64,000 nt of DNA, from contig CAVYIF010000002.1 in assembly GCA_963768585.1 (NCBI GenBank), positions 184,308 through 248,307 on the forward strand, in the 5' to 3' direction. The notes below the pieces were generated by a model. It had not been told where the DNA came from. It saw nothing but the letters and a program-made list of their open reading frames with translations, and did no database searches. This DNA comes from CAVUNY01 sp963768585 (GTDB lineage: Bacteria; Chloroflexota; Anaerolineae; Anaerolineales; Anaerolineaceae). Shown here piece by piece: positions 7,252-16,074 of this stretch (position 1 is the first letter of the stretch; each line of letters opens with the position of its first letter). The translations under genes and the position numbers were made by a program.

Positions 7252-8541
7252 ATGGCTGATTTCGCGGTCCGTGTAGAAGATTTGGGCAAGCAATATCGCA
7301 TAGGAACGGCCAGCAGCCGTTATCCAACGCTGCGCGATGCGCTGACCGGTTCATTTCACACGGCTATCCAGCGGATTAAAGGGGCTGGGAAAGAGGTAGA
7401 TCCTGAAGCCAGACGGGTGGGCGACAAAATATGGGCGCTCCGGCATATTTCATTTGAGGTAAAAGAGGGTCAGGTTTTAGGAATCATCGGTAAGAATGGC
7501 GCCGGAAAAAGCACGCTGCTGCGAATCCTCTCTCGGGTAACAGATCCCACCGAAGGGGTCGGAGAAGTGCATGGTAGGGTGGGTTCGCTGCTAGAAGTTG
7601 GCACTGGTTTTCATCCGGAACTGACCGGACGTGAAAATATTTATCTCAACGGCGCCATTTTGGGCATGAAACGCCTGGAAATCGGACGAAAATTTGATGA
7701 AATTGTCGATTTTTCGGAAGTGGGTGAGTTTATCGATACCCCTGTAAAGCGTTATTCTTCCGGGATGTACTTGCGCCTGGCATTCGCGGTCGCTGCTCAT
7801 CTTGAACCCGAAATCCTGGTCGTGGATGAAGTGCTGGCGGTTGGCGATGCGGAATTTCAACGGAAATGCCTGGGAAAGATGAGCGATGTGGCCCAGGCTG
7901 GGCGAACCGTTCTTTTTGTCAGTCACAATATGTCGGCCATTTTGCGGCTCACACAGGAGACAATTGTCATCGATAAAGGTCAGATGGTCATGCGCGCGCC
8001 AACAGCACAGGCGGTTGATTATTACCTTTCACGCGGTTATTCGCAGACTGGAATGCGCACCTGGGACGACGATGAAATTCCGGAGACTGCCTGGCCAATG
8101 AAACCAATCGCTCTGAGGGTGCGCAATCCACAGGGGAAGGTTCAGGATTCGCTTCGTTCTACGGAACCAATATTCGTGGAAGTTGAATACCAGCTGCTCG
8201 CGCCCGTCAAAGGTTTGCGAGTAGGAATATATTTAATGAGCACTCGGGGAGAAACGATATTTACCTCCTTTGACACGGATGAACCTGGGCTTTACGACCA
8301 GTATGCCACGCGTGAGATGGGGCATTATGTTAGCCGGTGCCAGATCCCGGGAGATTTGCTCAATGAAGGCCGTTTTGTGATTGGTGTCAATGCCAGCTCA
8401 TTTAGAATAAAGCGTTATTTTCAGGATGAGCAAGCATTGACTTTTAATGTGGATCCTTCCGGGGCACCGGGCATGCAGTGGCCTGAACCCAGGTTAGGTC
8501 CGGTACGCCCTCGTTTAGAGTGGAAGATTGAGGTGGCATAG
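7252..8541 (+). CDS. Polysaccharide ABC exporter ATPase with C-terminal carbohydrate-binding domain (Wzt-like)
   Basis: 429 residues. Walker A is IIGKNGAGKSTLLRIL near residue 80, the signature motif is KRYSSGMYLRLAFA, Walker B is EILVVDEVLAVGDAEFQRKC, and the switch His is in LFVSHNMSAI. The N-terminal domain thus fits Wzt/TagH-type exporters. Residues about 260-429 form a beta-rich extension (PIFVEVEYQLLAPVKGLRVG) of the Wzt_C type, which in O-antigen exporters recognises the glycan end. ATG 7252 was preferred to an in-frame TTG at 7237. It partners the preceding permease. The extension suggests that chain termination and export are coupled here. Confidence 0.93.
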   Translation: MADFAVRVEDLGKQYRIGTASSRYPTLRDALTGSFHTAIQRIKGAGKEVDPEARRVGDKIWALRHISFEVKEGQVLGIIGKNGAGKSTLLRILSRVTDPTEGVGEVHGRVGSLLEVGTGFHPELTGRENIYLNGAILGMKRLEIGRKFDEIVDFSEVGEFIDTPVKRYSSGMYLRLAFAVAAHLEPEILVVDEVLAVGDAEFQRKCLGKMSDVAQAGRTVLFVSHNMSAILRLTQETIVIDKGQMVMRAPTAQAVDYYLSRGYSQTGMRTWDDDEIPETAWPMKPIALRVRNPQGKVQDSLRSTEPIFVEVEYQLLAPVKGLRVGIYLMSTRGETIFTSFDTDEPGLYDQYATREMGHYVSRCQIPGDLLNEGRFVIGVNASSFRIKRYFQDEQALTFNVDPSGAPGMQWPEPRLGPVRPRLEWKIEVA

Positions 8542-8542
8542 A

Positions 8543-10153
8543 ATGGCGGTACTCGGTAAAGAAGCAATAAAAAATATTCTGGGACAGGTCCCCTTCACGG
8601 CTGAATTATATTGGTTGGTCAGGCAGCGTGGAAAACCAATTGCCACCAGATTTTCATTAAAGCACCTGCAAGCAGCGCTGCCCGATCTGGTAGCGCAGGC
8701 CACTGCACTGAGAGAGACGGCCCAAAACCCGCAGCGGATATTTTTGTTTGCCTCCTTGCATTATTGGATCGAACATACCGCATTGTTAGGTATTTCGTTG
8801 GCGGCTCAGGGGCATAAACCGGTATTGGGTTATATCCCTTATGGAGATTGGCAAAAAGTGACCAACCGGTTTGATCTGCGCCGTCAAAATGCGTACGCGC
8901 AGCGGGTATTATCATTGGCCAGCCCACTCATGGAAAACGTTCCTTTCCTGTCGCAGCGGGTTTCTTTTAAACGCCTGCCGGATGATGTCATGGAAGCTGT
9001 GCGTCAAATCACCGCGTATGACACCCAGTATATGCTTCAAGTTGAGGAAGCGGACGAAAAAAGCGAGATCTACCAGATGCGGTATGAACGTAATCTTGAA
9101 GCTGCGCGGATCGGGTTTCATTATTTGCAGGCAAACCGGCCAGATGTGGCGATTATTCCTAATGGTACCATTCAGGAGTTCGGGATCATCTACCGGATTG
9201 CCGGTTACTTGAAAATCCCTACGGTTACCTATGAATTTGGCGATCAGCGCCAGCGGATTTGGATGGCTCAAAACGGCGAGGTCATGCGCCAGGAAACGGA
9301 CGCGATGTGGAAAGAGCGCAGCGTCAATCCGCTGACTGAGGAGCAGATCGAGCGCCTGCATAGTTTGTTTGTCGCTCGCCAACGAGCGACGTTGTGGGAG
9401 AATTTTTCGCGGATGTGGCAGGGGACACCGGCACAGGGTGGAGAGCAAGCTCGAAAGGTGCTCGGATTAGACAATCGCCCGGTGGTACTGCTGGCGACCA
9501 ATGTTCTGGGCGACAGCCTGACCCTGGGACGCCAGGTATTCAGCAAATCCATGGGTGAGTGGATCAGCCGCACTGTGCAGTATTTCAACGGCAAACCGGA
9601 CGTGCAGTTGGTGATCCGCATTCATCCCGGTGAAGTTTTGGTCCATGGTCAGTCGATGATCGACGTGGTTCACCAGGTGCTGCCTCGCCTACCGGAACAT
9701 ATCCGTTTGATTGGCCCGCGTGATCCAATCAATACGTATGATCTGATCGAAGTTGCCGATTTGGGATTGGTTTATACAACCACAGTCGGCATGGAAATGG
9801 CGATGAAGGGTCTGCCAGTGATCGTCGCCGGTAAAACGCACTACCGTGGAAGAGGTTTCACCTATGACCCCGACTCCTGGGTTTCCTATTTCAAGCTTCT
9901 CGGTCCGATGCTGGAGAATCCTGGCGATTTCGTGTTGACTCGCGAACAGGTTGAACTGGCTCTACGTTACATTTATGGATTTTTCTTTGATTTTCCAAAA
10001 CCTTTTCCCTGGCACCTGGTTCGGATGTGGGAAGATTACAGGACACGCCCCTTGTCTGATGTACTCAGTCCGAAGGGAAAACAACTCTGGGGCGAAACAT
10101 TCCAGTTTTTAACCGGCGAACCGGTCGAATGGAATGTCGGCGAGGTTGATTGA
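8543..10153 (+). CDS. Putative GT-B glycosyltransferase of the capsule-biosynthesis type
   Basis: 536 residues, no signal peptide or clear membrane segment. The C-terminal half has the Rossmann-type pattern of GT-B capsule enzymes: VVLLATNVLGD, the basic His-Pro motif VIRIHPGE, a YDLIEVADLGLVYTTTVGME segment, and KGLPVIVAGK. This pattern recurs in the proteins at 22009 and 28105, suggesting a small paralogous set. It may transfer a sugar or sugar-phosphate from a nucleotide donor in the cytosol. KpsC/KpsS Kdo transferases and CDP-glycerol transferases share this general layout, so the donor is uncertain. It starts one base after the ATPase stop codon. Confidence 0.65.
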   Translation: MAVLGKEAIKNILGQVPFTAELYWLVRQRGKPIATRFSLKHLQAALPDLVAQATALRETAQNPQRIFLFASLHYWIEHTALLGISLAAQGHKPVLGYIPYGDWQKVTNRFDLRRQNAYAQRVLSLASPLMENVPFLSQRVSFKRLPDDVMEAVRQITAYDTQYMLQVEEADEKSEIYQMRYERNLEAARIGFHYLQANRPDVAIIPNGTIQEFGIIYRIAGYLKIPTVTYEFGDQRQRIWMAQNGEVMRQETDAMWKERSVNPLTEEQIERLHSLFVARQRATLWENFSRMWQGTPAQGGEQARKVLGLDNRPVVLLATNVLGDSLTLGRQVFSKSMGEWISRTVQYFNGKPDVQLVIRIHPGEVLVHGQSMIDVVHQVLPRLPEHIRLIGPRDPINTYDLIEVADLGLVYTTTVGMEMAMKGLPVIVAGKTHYRGRGFTYDPDSWVSYFKLLGPMLENPGDFVLTREQVELALRYIYGFFFDFPKPFPWHLVRMWEDYRTRPLSDVLSPKGKQLWGETFQFLTGEPVEWNVGEVD

Positions 10154-10155
10154 TC

Positions 10156-11019
10156 ATGGCAGCGGATGACGTCCATATCAAAGCCCAGGTTCGGCACTTT
10201 TATGACCGGGTGGGCTGGCAGCAAGCAGATGGTGGGCTTTACCAAAATGCGCGCTACGAAGATTTGCGCGCGGTTTCATCCGAATATATTCACCGCTGCC
10301 ATCTCCGGGTGGGGCGCCACCTGCTTCCTCATGGTAAATTTCTTTTGGATGCAGGCTCGGGTCCGATCCAATACCAGGAATACCTGACCTACTCACAGGG
10401 TTATACCTACCGCGTGTGCCTGGATCTGTCGATTGTGGCATTAATCGAAGCGCGCTTACGTATCGGTGAACACGGTTTATTTGTGGTTGCAGATGTCGCC
10501 AATCTGCCATTTAAAACGGGTGTTTTCGACGGGATTGTATCCTTGCATACCCTGCACCATTTGCCCGCTGCAGATCATAAAAAGGCATACTTTGATCTTT
10601 ATCGGACGTTAAAAAATGGCGCTAATATGGTGGTGGTCAATGGGTGGACGATCTCGCCATTAATGCGCTTCTTTCGACCCCTGGTGAATGGGATGGATCG
10701 TCTTGGCAGGTTGATATCCAGGCGAAGGATTCGTCTTGAAGGCCCGCCAGAAGAAAAAGCTCAAATGCCCTCGCCAAATAAACCTACCGGGACATTTGTA
10801 AAAAAAATGGATGCTGAGACTTTAAAGCGTGAATTGGCCGGAATGAATGTTGATATTCGCGTTTGGCGCAGTTTAAGTGTACGTTTCTTACGATCTGTTA
10901 TCAAAGAAAAGTTAGGTGGGCGCCTGATCTTGAAACTGGTCTATCGTCTGGAAGAATGGTATCCGCACTTTTTTGGTGAGCAGGGACAGTATCCTCTGAT
11001 CATCATTCGTAAAGGATAA
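10156..11019 (+). CDS. SAM-dependent methyltransferase (class I)
   Basis: The 287-residue protein has the class I fold: motif I FLLDAGSGPIQYQEYL near residue 60, an acidic strand end (CLDLSIVAL), then VVADVANLPFKTGVFDGIVS and LHTLHHLP. It resembles Methyltransf_11 enzymes. The C-terminal part is basic with a YRLEEWYPHFFG end. In a glycan cluster it would most simply methylate a sugar or the glycan end, which in Wzt_C-type export can mark chain length. The substrate is not evident. ATG 10156 lies two bases past the previous stop. Confidence 0.85.
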   Translation: MAADDVHIKAQVRHFYDRVGWQQADGGLYQNARYEDLRAVSSEYIHRCHLRVGRHLLPHGKFLLDAGSGPIQYQEYLTYSQGYTYRVCLDLSIVALIEARLRIGEHGLFVVADVANLPFKTGVFDGIVSLHTLHHLPAADHKKAYFDLYRTLKNGANMVVVNGWTISPLMRFFRPLVNGMDRLGRLISRRRIRLEGPPEEKAQMPSPNKPTGTFVKKMDAETLKRELAGMNVDIRVWRSLSVRFLRSVIKEKLGGRLILKLVYRLEEWYPHFFGEQGQYPLIIIRKG

Positions 11020-11118
11020 GATTGGTCAACGCGTTCGGCGCAGGGTAAACGAGCGGTCTTTCGGTAAAATAAGGGCCTTGAAAGGCATTCGATTTGGTCG
11101 AGATTCATGGGAGCATTT

Positions 11119-12126
11119 ATGAACTGGAGTGAAAAAGTTGTGCTTGTTACCGGGGGAACCGGTTCTTTTGGTAAAAAGTTTATCGAGATTATGCTCAAAG
11201 AATACCACCCGGCAAAAATCATCATTTACAGCCGCGACGAGTTGAAACAACACGAAATGCGCGTAGCCGGGTTCACTCACCCCTCCCTGCGCTATTTCAT
11301 CGGAGATGTTCGCGATCTGCAGCGCCTGGAAAGGGCTTTTCAAGGCGTGGATATCGTGGTGCACGCTGCCGCGCTTAAGCAGGTACCCGCTTGCGAATAC
11401 AACCCGATGGAAGCCATCAAAACCAATATCTTGGGCAGCGGCAACGTCGTGGACGCGGCCTTGAACAGTGGGGTAAAACAGGTGCTGGCATTAAGTACCG
11501 ATAAAGCGGTAAATCCGGTCAACCTTTACGGGGCGACCAAGCTGGCTGCGGAAAAATTGATTGTCCAGAGCAATGCCTATGCCGGCGGGAGAGCGCTGCG
11601 ATTGAGCTGCGTACGCTACGGCAACGTCGTGGGCAGCCGGGGCAGTGTCGTGCCGATTTTCATCAAGCAGCGTCAAAATGGAAAAGTGACCATCACGGAT
11701 GACCGCATGACCCGCTTCTGGATTTCGTTAGAACAGGGTGTGCGGTTTGTGATCCGCTGCATCGAACAGATGCGCGGTGGGGAGGTGTTTGTACCGAAGA
11801 TCCCGAGCATGTCACTGCTCGATCTGGCAAAAGCCGTTGCTCCAGGTGCCCAGATTGACATCATAGGCATTCGTCCAGGAGAGAAGCTGCATGAAGTGCT
11901 GATTTCTGAGGATGAAGCAAGGACAACAGTCGAACTGGAGGATATGTTTGTGGTCCAGCCTGCTGAAGCCTTCTGGTTTGGGCCCGAATGGGAGAAAGAA
12001 GGTAAAACGCTCGCAGATGGATTTCGCTACGCCAGCCATACCAATCCACAATGGTTAAATGTTGAGCAGATTCGTGAAATTGTGGCTCCAATCGAACAAG
12101 CGATGGAGAATGGGAAGTTCGAATGA
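11119..12126 (+). CDS. pseB: PseB-like UDP-N-acetylglucosamine 4,6-dehydratase
   Basis: The 335-residue protein is an extended SDR of the FlaA1/PseB type. It shows LVTGGTGSFGKKFIEIM at the N-terminus, YSRDELKQHEMR, HAAALKQVPACEYNPMEAIK with the unusual catalytic Lys/Met region, NLYGATKLAAEKL, RYGNVVGSRGSVVPIF and MTRFWISLEQGVRFV. PseB dehydrates and C5-inverts UDP-GlcNAc, the first step to pseudaminic acid; retaining relatives lead to other 6-deoxy-amino sugars. The expected partner aminotransferase PseC is not seen nearby; an RmlD-like reductase follows instead. ATG 11119 was chosen over 11107 for spacing. Confidence 0.85.
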   Translation: MNWSEKVVLVTGGTGSFGKKFIEIMLKEYHPAKIIIYSRDELKQHEMRVAGFTHPSLRYFIGDVRDLQRLERAFQGVDIVVHAAALKQVPACEYNPMEAIKTNILGSGNVVDAALNSGVKQVLALSTDKAVNPVNLYGATKLAAEKLIVQSNAYAGGRALRLSCVRYGNVVGSRGSVVPIFIKQRQNGKVTITDDRMTRFWISLEQGVRFVIRCIEQMRGGEVFVPKIPSMSLLDLAKAVAPGAQIDIIGIRPGEKLHEVLISEDEARTTVELEDMFVVQPAEAFWFGPEWEKEGKTLADGFRYASHTNPQWLNVEQIREIVAPIEQAMENGKFE

Positions 12127-13041
12127 GCCGCATTTTGGTAACAGGTGCCAGCGGGCTGCTGGGTTTATCATTCGGTTTACAGTACTGTGATCAGCATGAG
12201 ATCATCGGTATCGCCAATGATCATCCTCTACAAGGATTGCCTTTTGAACTGCGCCAGGTTGATCTGGCGCAATCCGATGCTGCCCAGAAATTGATCAGGG
12301 AACTTCGTCCGGAAATTGTGCTGCACTGTGCGGCCCTGGCAAATATTGACCAGGCCGAATCTCAACCGGCATTGGCCCAGCGTGTAAACGCAGAAGTCCC
12401 CGGAGAATTTGCTGCCTCGGTCCGGCAAACCGGCGGGAAGTTGATCTATATCTCAACCGATTCGGTGTTTGATGGGCGGCGCGGTGATTACCGGGAAAAC
12501 GATGAACCCAACCCAATCAACGTATATGCTCGCACGAAATTAGCCGGTGAAAAAGCTGTGCTGCAGGCCAACCCGGATGCTATCGTTGCGCGGGTTAATT
12601 TTTACGGCTGGAGTTTGAGCGGAAAGCGTAGTTTGGGTGAAATATTTTTTCATACTCTTTCTGCCGGGAAAACAATGTTTGGCTTCACCGATGTCTACTT
12701 TTGCCCGCTGCAGGTGAATGTACTGTCCGAAATTCTGCTAGAAATGGCAGCCCGGCAGTTAACTGGGCTGTATCACGTTGTGAGCAGTGAGGCGCTGACC
12801 AAATATGATTTTGGTGTGCGTATCGCGCGCCTATTTGACCTGGATGAGACTCAGATCCAACCTGTTTCCTGGAAAGATGCTGGCTTAAAGGCGGCGCGCT
12901 CTCCCAATTTAACCTTTAAAAAGCGACAAACTGGCCCGAGCGTTAGGTCGTGATCTGCCGGCGCAAGCACCTGGCTTAAGTCGTTTTTTGTCCCTCTACC
13001 GCGAGGGTTTTCTGGCAAAAATCAGTAGTTACGCAGTATAA
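12123..13041 (+). pseudogene. RmlD-like NDP-4-keto-sugar reductase, one frameshift near the 3' end
   Basis: The first frame (12123-12953) gives an SDR with ILVTGASGLLGLSFG, RPEIVLHCAALANIDQAES, YISTDSVFDGRRGDY, and YARTKLAGEKA (catalytic Tyr/Lys). This fits RmlD-type reductases that reduce a 4-keto group of an activated deoxysugar. The end of the long frame diverges. A +1 shift at about 12917-12925 restores DKLARALGRDLPAQ and a natural end at TAA 13041, eleven bases before the next gene. One extra base in an A/T-rich run explains it, so sequencing error is likely and the protein may be intact in the cell. It overlaps pseB by four bases (ATGA). Confidence 0.75.
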
Positions 13042-13051
13042 GGAGTGACCG

Positions 13052-14119
13052 ATGGATTTCAAAATCGGAAATCGCTGGGTTGGAGATAACTCCCCGACTT
13101 ATTTCATTGCCGATATTGGCGCCAATCATGATGGCAGCCTGGAGAGAGCCAAATATCTGGTGCGTTTGGCCAAGAAAGCTGGTGCAGATGCGGCCAAATT
13201 TCAAAACTTCCGAGCGCCCAAGATCGTCTCAGATTTTGGCTTTCGTTCGTTGGGAGGGCAGCAGTCTCACCAATCTCATTGGAAGAAATCGGTGTTCGAG
13301 GTATATCAAGGGGCTTCCATACCCATGCAGTGGTCGGAGGAGTTGAAGCAAGAATGTGATGAAGTGGGGATCGATTACTTTTCTTCTCCATACGATTTTG
13401 AATCCATCGATATGCTGGCGCCGTTCGTTCCAGTTTATAAGGTCGGCTCCGGTGAAATCACCTGGCCGGAAGCGCTGGAACATATGGCTGGCAAAGGCAA
13501 ACCCGTCATTCTGGCAACTGGTGCCTCAGATATAGGCGAGGTTCAAAAAGCGGTCCATGCTATTTTGAGTTTGAATCCCGAATTGGCGCTGCTGCAGTGC
13601 AATACAAATTATACGGGCAGCCCGGAAAATTTTGACCATATCCACTTAAATGTGCTCAAATCCTACCGGCAGATGTTTCCGGACGTGGTGTTGGGCCTTT
13701 CCGACCATACTCGCGGCCATGCCGCGGTTTTGGGCGCAGTAGCCCTGGGCGCACGCATTATAGAGAAGCATTTTACCGATGATAATTCCAGGGAAGGGCC
13801 CGATCATGCCTTTGCCATGGATCCAGACAGTTGGGCGGAGATGATGGCGAATACCCGGCAGCTTGAGAGGGCTTTAGGTTCGGCAGACAAATTTATCGCC
13901 GCAAATGAACAAGATACGGTCATCATTCAACGGCGCTGCTTGCGCGCTGCAAGGGAAATTCATGCCGGTGAGGTGTTAACCCGAGAAATGATCGATGTTC
14001 TCCGCCCCGCGCCACCGGAAGCGATCATGCCTTACGACCTATCCCGTGTAATTGGACTGAAAGCCACACGAGAGATTCTTTTCGGGCAAGATTTGCGTTG
14101 GACGATGCTGGGAGACTAG
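13052..14119 (+). CDS. Nonulosonic acid synthase, NeuB/PseI/LegI family, with SAF domain
   Basis: The 355-residue enzyme condenses phosphoenolpyruvate with a six-carbon sugar to make a nine-carbon 2-keto acid of the sialic/pseudaminic/legionaminic type. The TIM-barrel signatures are YFIADIGANHDGSLERAK, DAAKFQNFRAPKIV, YFSSPYDFESIDMLAPF, YKVGSGEITWPEAL, VILATGASDIGEV and IEKHFTDDNSREGPDHAF. The C-terminal RCLRAAREIHAGEVLT segment starts an antifreeze-like SAF domain. It is preceded by AAGGAG. Placement after the PseB-like and RmlD-like genes suggests they provide its substrate. Which nonulosonate it makes cannot be read from sequence alone. Confidence 0.9.
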   Translation: MDFKIGNRWVGDNSPTYFIADIGANHDGSLERAKYLVRLAKKAGADAAKFQNFRAPKIVSDFGFRSLGGQQSHQSHWKKSVFEVYQGASIPMQWSEELKQECDEVGIDYFSSPYDFESIDMLAPFVPVYKVGSGEITWPEALEHMAGKGKPVILATGASDIGEVQKAVHAILSLNPELALLQCNTNYTGSPENFDHIHLNVLKSYRQMFPDVVLGLSDHTRGHAAVLGAVALGARIIEKHFTDDNSREGPDHAFAMDPDSWAEMMANTRQLERALGSADKFIAANEQDTVIIQRRCLRAAREIHAGEVLTREMIDVLRPAPPEAIMPYDLSRVIGLKATREILFGQDLRWTMLGD

Positions 14120-15273
14120 TGCGAATCCTGTATTTCACCCGTGATTTTTCGCCGCACGATTACCGCTTTCTCTCGACCCTGGCAAGAACGGGGCATGAGA
14201 TCTACAGTTTGTTTCTGGAGCGTACTTCGCACGTTGTAGAAGACCGATCCTTGCCGAAAGAAGTGATCCAGGTGCAATGGAAAGGTGGCAACCGGACGGT
14301 GTCCTGGCGGGATTTTCCGGCTTTATGTCAGGATTTAAAGCGAGTGCTGCGGTCGGTACGACCGGATGTGCTGCATGCAGGTCCGGTGCCAACAGTGGCA
14401 TTTCTGGCAGCGATGAGTGGATTTCACCCCCTGGTCAGCATGTCGTGGGGGTCAGATTTACTGAGAGATATCGATCAGGATCCGATCCAGTACCGGGCGG
14501 CGCATTACGCTTTGAAGAAAAGCGATGTATTAATCGGCGACTGCCACGCGGTTCAGCAGAAAGCTGCTAAACTTGGTTTTCCTGCGGAAAGGGTGGTACT
14601 GTTTCCCTGGGGAGTGGATCTGAACCAATTCTCGCCGGGTCCTGGAGACGTTTTGCGGTCGCAGCTGGGTTGGCAGGAAGCGTTTATCCTGCTTTCACTG
14701 CGCTCGTGGGAGCCAGTTTATGGCGTGGATGTCATTGCCCGGGCATTTGTACGGGCTGCTCAGCAGGAGCCAGGATTGCGTTTGCTGCTCCTGGGCAGCG
14801 GGTCACAGTCGGAAAGAATTCGCGATATTTTACTGCGAGGCCAGGTGGAAAAACGGGTTTTCTTCGGTGATCAGGTCAGCAATGCCATGCTTCCGGATTA
14901 TTATCGCGCTGCGGACCTGTATCTCAGCGCCTCCCACAGCGACGGCTCATCTGTCTCTTTAATGGAAGCCCTGGCTTGCGGACGACCGGTTCTGGTGTCG
15001 GATATTGCTGGCAATCGGGAGTGGTTGGAAAACAGCCCGGCAGGTTGGCTGTTTTCGGATGGGGACGAGAATGCTTTAGCAGATGGCATATTGAATGCTT
15101 CCCGAAACCGTAGTAAGCTGGATGAGGCTGGTCAGTCGGCAAGAAAGCTGGCAGAAGAAAGAGCAGATTGGTCGCGGAATTTTCAAAAACTACTGGGTGC
15201 TTACGATCTGGCAGTTCAAATCCAAAAACCAACCGGCGGAACCGGCAAAAGCGAACGGCTTCCGGTTAAATAG
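14119..15273 (+). CDS. GT4-family glycosyltransferase
   Basis: 384 residues from GTG 14119, which overlaps the NeuB-type stop by one base. The GT-B fold shows an N-terminal ILYFTRDFSPHDYR, the middle MSWGSDLLRDIDQDP, and the GT4 core: PWGVDLNQFSPG, LLLLGSGSQSERIRDIL, VFFGDQVSNAMLPDYYRAAD and the donor-binding ExxxxxxLACGRPVLV region (SLMEALACGRPVLVSD). It retains sugar configuration and acts in the cytosol. The donor and acceptor are not evident. Confidence 0.9.
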   Translation: MRILYFTRDFSPHDYRFLSTLARTGHEIYSLFLERTSHVVEDRSLPKEVIQVQWKGGNRTVSWRDFPALCQDLKRVLRSVRPDVLHAGPVPTVAFLAAMSGFHPLVSMSWGSDLLRDIDQDPIQYRAAHYALKKSDVLIGDCHAVQQKAAKLGFPAERVVLFPWGVDLNQFSPGPGDVLRSQLGWQEAFILLSLRSWEPVYGVDVIARAFVRAAQQEPGLRLLLLGSGSQSERIRDILLRGQVEKRVFFGDQVSNAMLPDYYRAADLYLSASHSDGSSVSLMEALACGRPVLVSDIAGNREWLENSPAGWLFSDGDENALADGILNASRNRSKLDEAGQSARKLAEERADWSRNFQKLLGAYDLAVQIQKPTGGTGKSERLPVK

Positions 15274-15315
15274 AGTTTATATCGATCGTTCTGGCATTGG
15301 ATTGTGGTTGGAGGA

Positions 15316-16074
15316 ATGATGATCGGAAAACGCGAACTGATTGAAGGTTTTAAAAAGGCCGGAATCGAAACCGGCGATACACTCCTTGTGCACAGTTCAT
15401 ATAAATCATTGGGTGGTGTGGATGGCGGTCCTCAAGCGGTCATCGATGCCTTGTTAGAGGTACTTTCGCCAGAAGGGACGCTGATCATGCCGACCTTCAA
15501 TTTTAATTTTAATAAAGGCGAACCGTGGGATGTGCGCACCACACCCTCTCAGATGGGCATCCTGACCGAACTGGTCCGCCTCGACTCGCGCGCGAAACGG
15601 GTGTTCCATCCATTTTATTCCTTTGCAGTTATCGGCAAGCATGCCGTTGATTTGACACGCGACCGGTATAAAAGCAGTTATGAACGCAACTCTGTATTTG
15701 GCAAACTGCGCGATCTGGATGGAAAGATCATGATCATTGGCCTGGACTACACCCACAGCCTGACTTTCGTGCATCATGTTGAACAAATGGAAGGGGTAGA
15801 CTACCGTTATATCAAGGAATTTAGCGGTGAAGTGACCGATGAGAACGGGCACACAACTACCGACACCTTCTATATGCTCGTGCGCGATCTGGATAAAGGG
15901 GTGATCACCGAGGTCAACCCGATGGGTGCGCTGCTGGAGAAACTGGGTGTGGTGACTGTTCACAAAATTGGGGATGCTGAAGTAAAAATGATGAAAGCCA
16001 ATGCAGTATACGAAGCCATTGCCCGCGAGATGAAACGTGATCCTTTCTTGATGTACCGGATTGAAAAGAAGTGA
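15316..16074 (+). CDS. AAC(3)-family N-acetyltransferase, probably a sugar acyltransferase
   Basis: The 252-residue protein matches the aminoglycoside 3-N-acetyltransferase fold: DTLLVHSSYKSLGGVDGGPQ near residue 22, GTLIMPTFNF, and TPSQMGILTELVR. It also has RVFHPFYSFAVIG with the conserved His, and LTFVHHVEQ. In a glycan cluster the likely role is acyl transfer from acyl-CoA to an amino sugar, not antibiotic resistance. It is followed, with a four-base overlap region (GTGATG), by a DUF4910/M28-like hydrolase. A GGAGG ribosome binding site sets ATG 15316 (ATG 15319 is also possible). Confidence 0.85.
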   Translation: MMIGKRELIEGFKKAGIETGDTLLVHSSYKSLGGVDGGPQAVIDALLEVLSPEGTLIMPTFNFNFNKGEPWDVRTTPSQMGILTELVRLDSRAKRVFHPFYSFAVIGKHAVDLTRDRYKSSYERNSVFGKLRDLDGKIMIIGLDYTHSLTFVHHVEQMEGVDYRYIKEFSGEVTDENGHTTTDTFYMLVRDLDKGVITEVNPMGALLEKLGVVTVHKIGDAEVKMMKANAVYEAIAREMKRDPFLMYRIEKK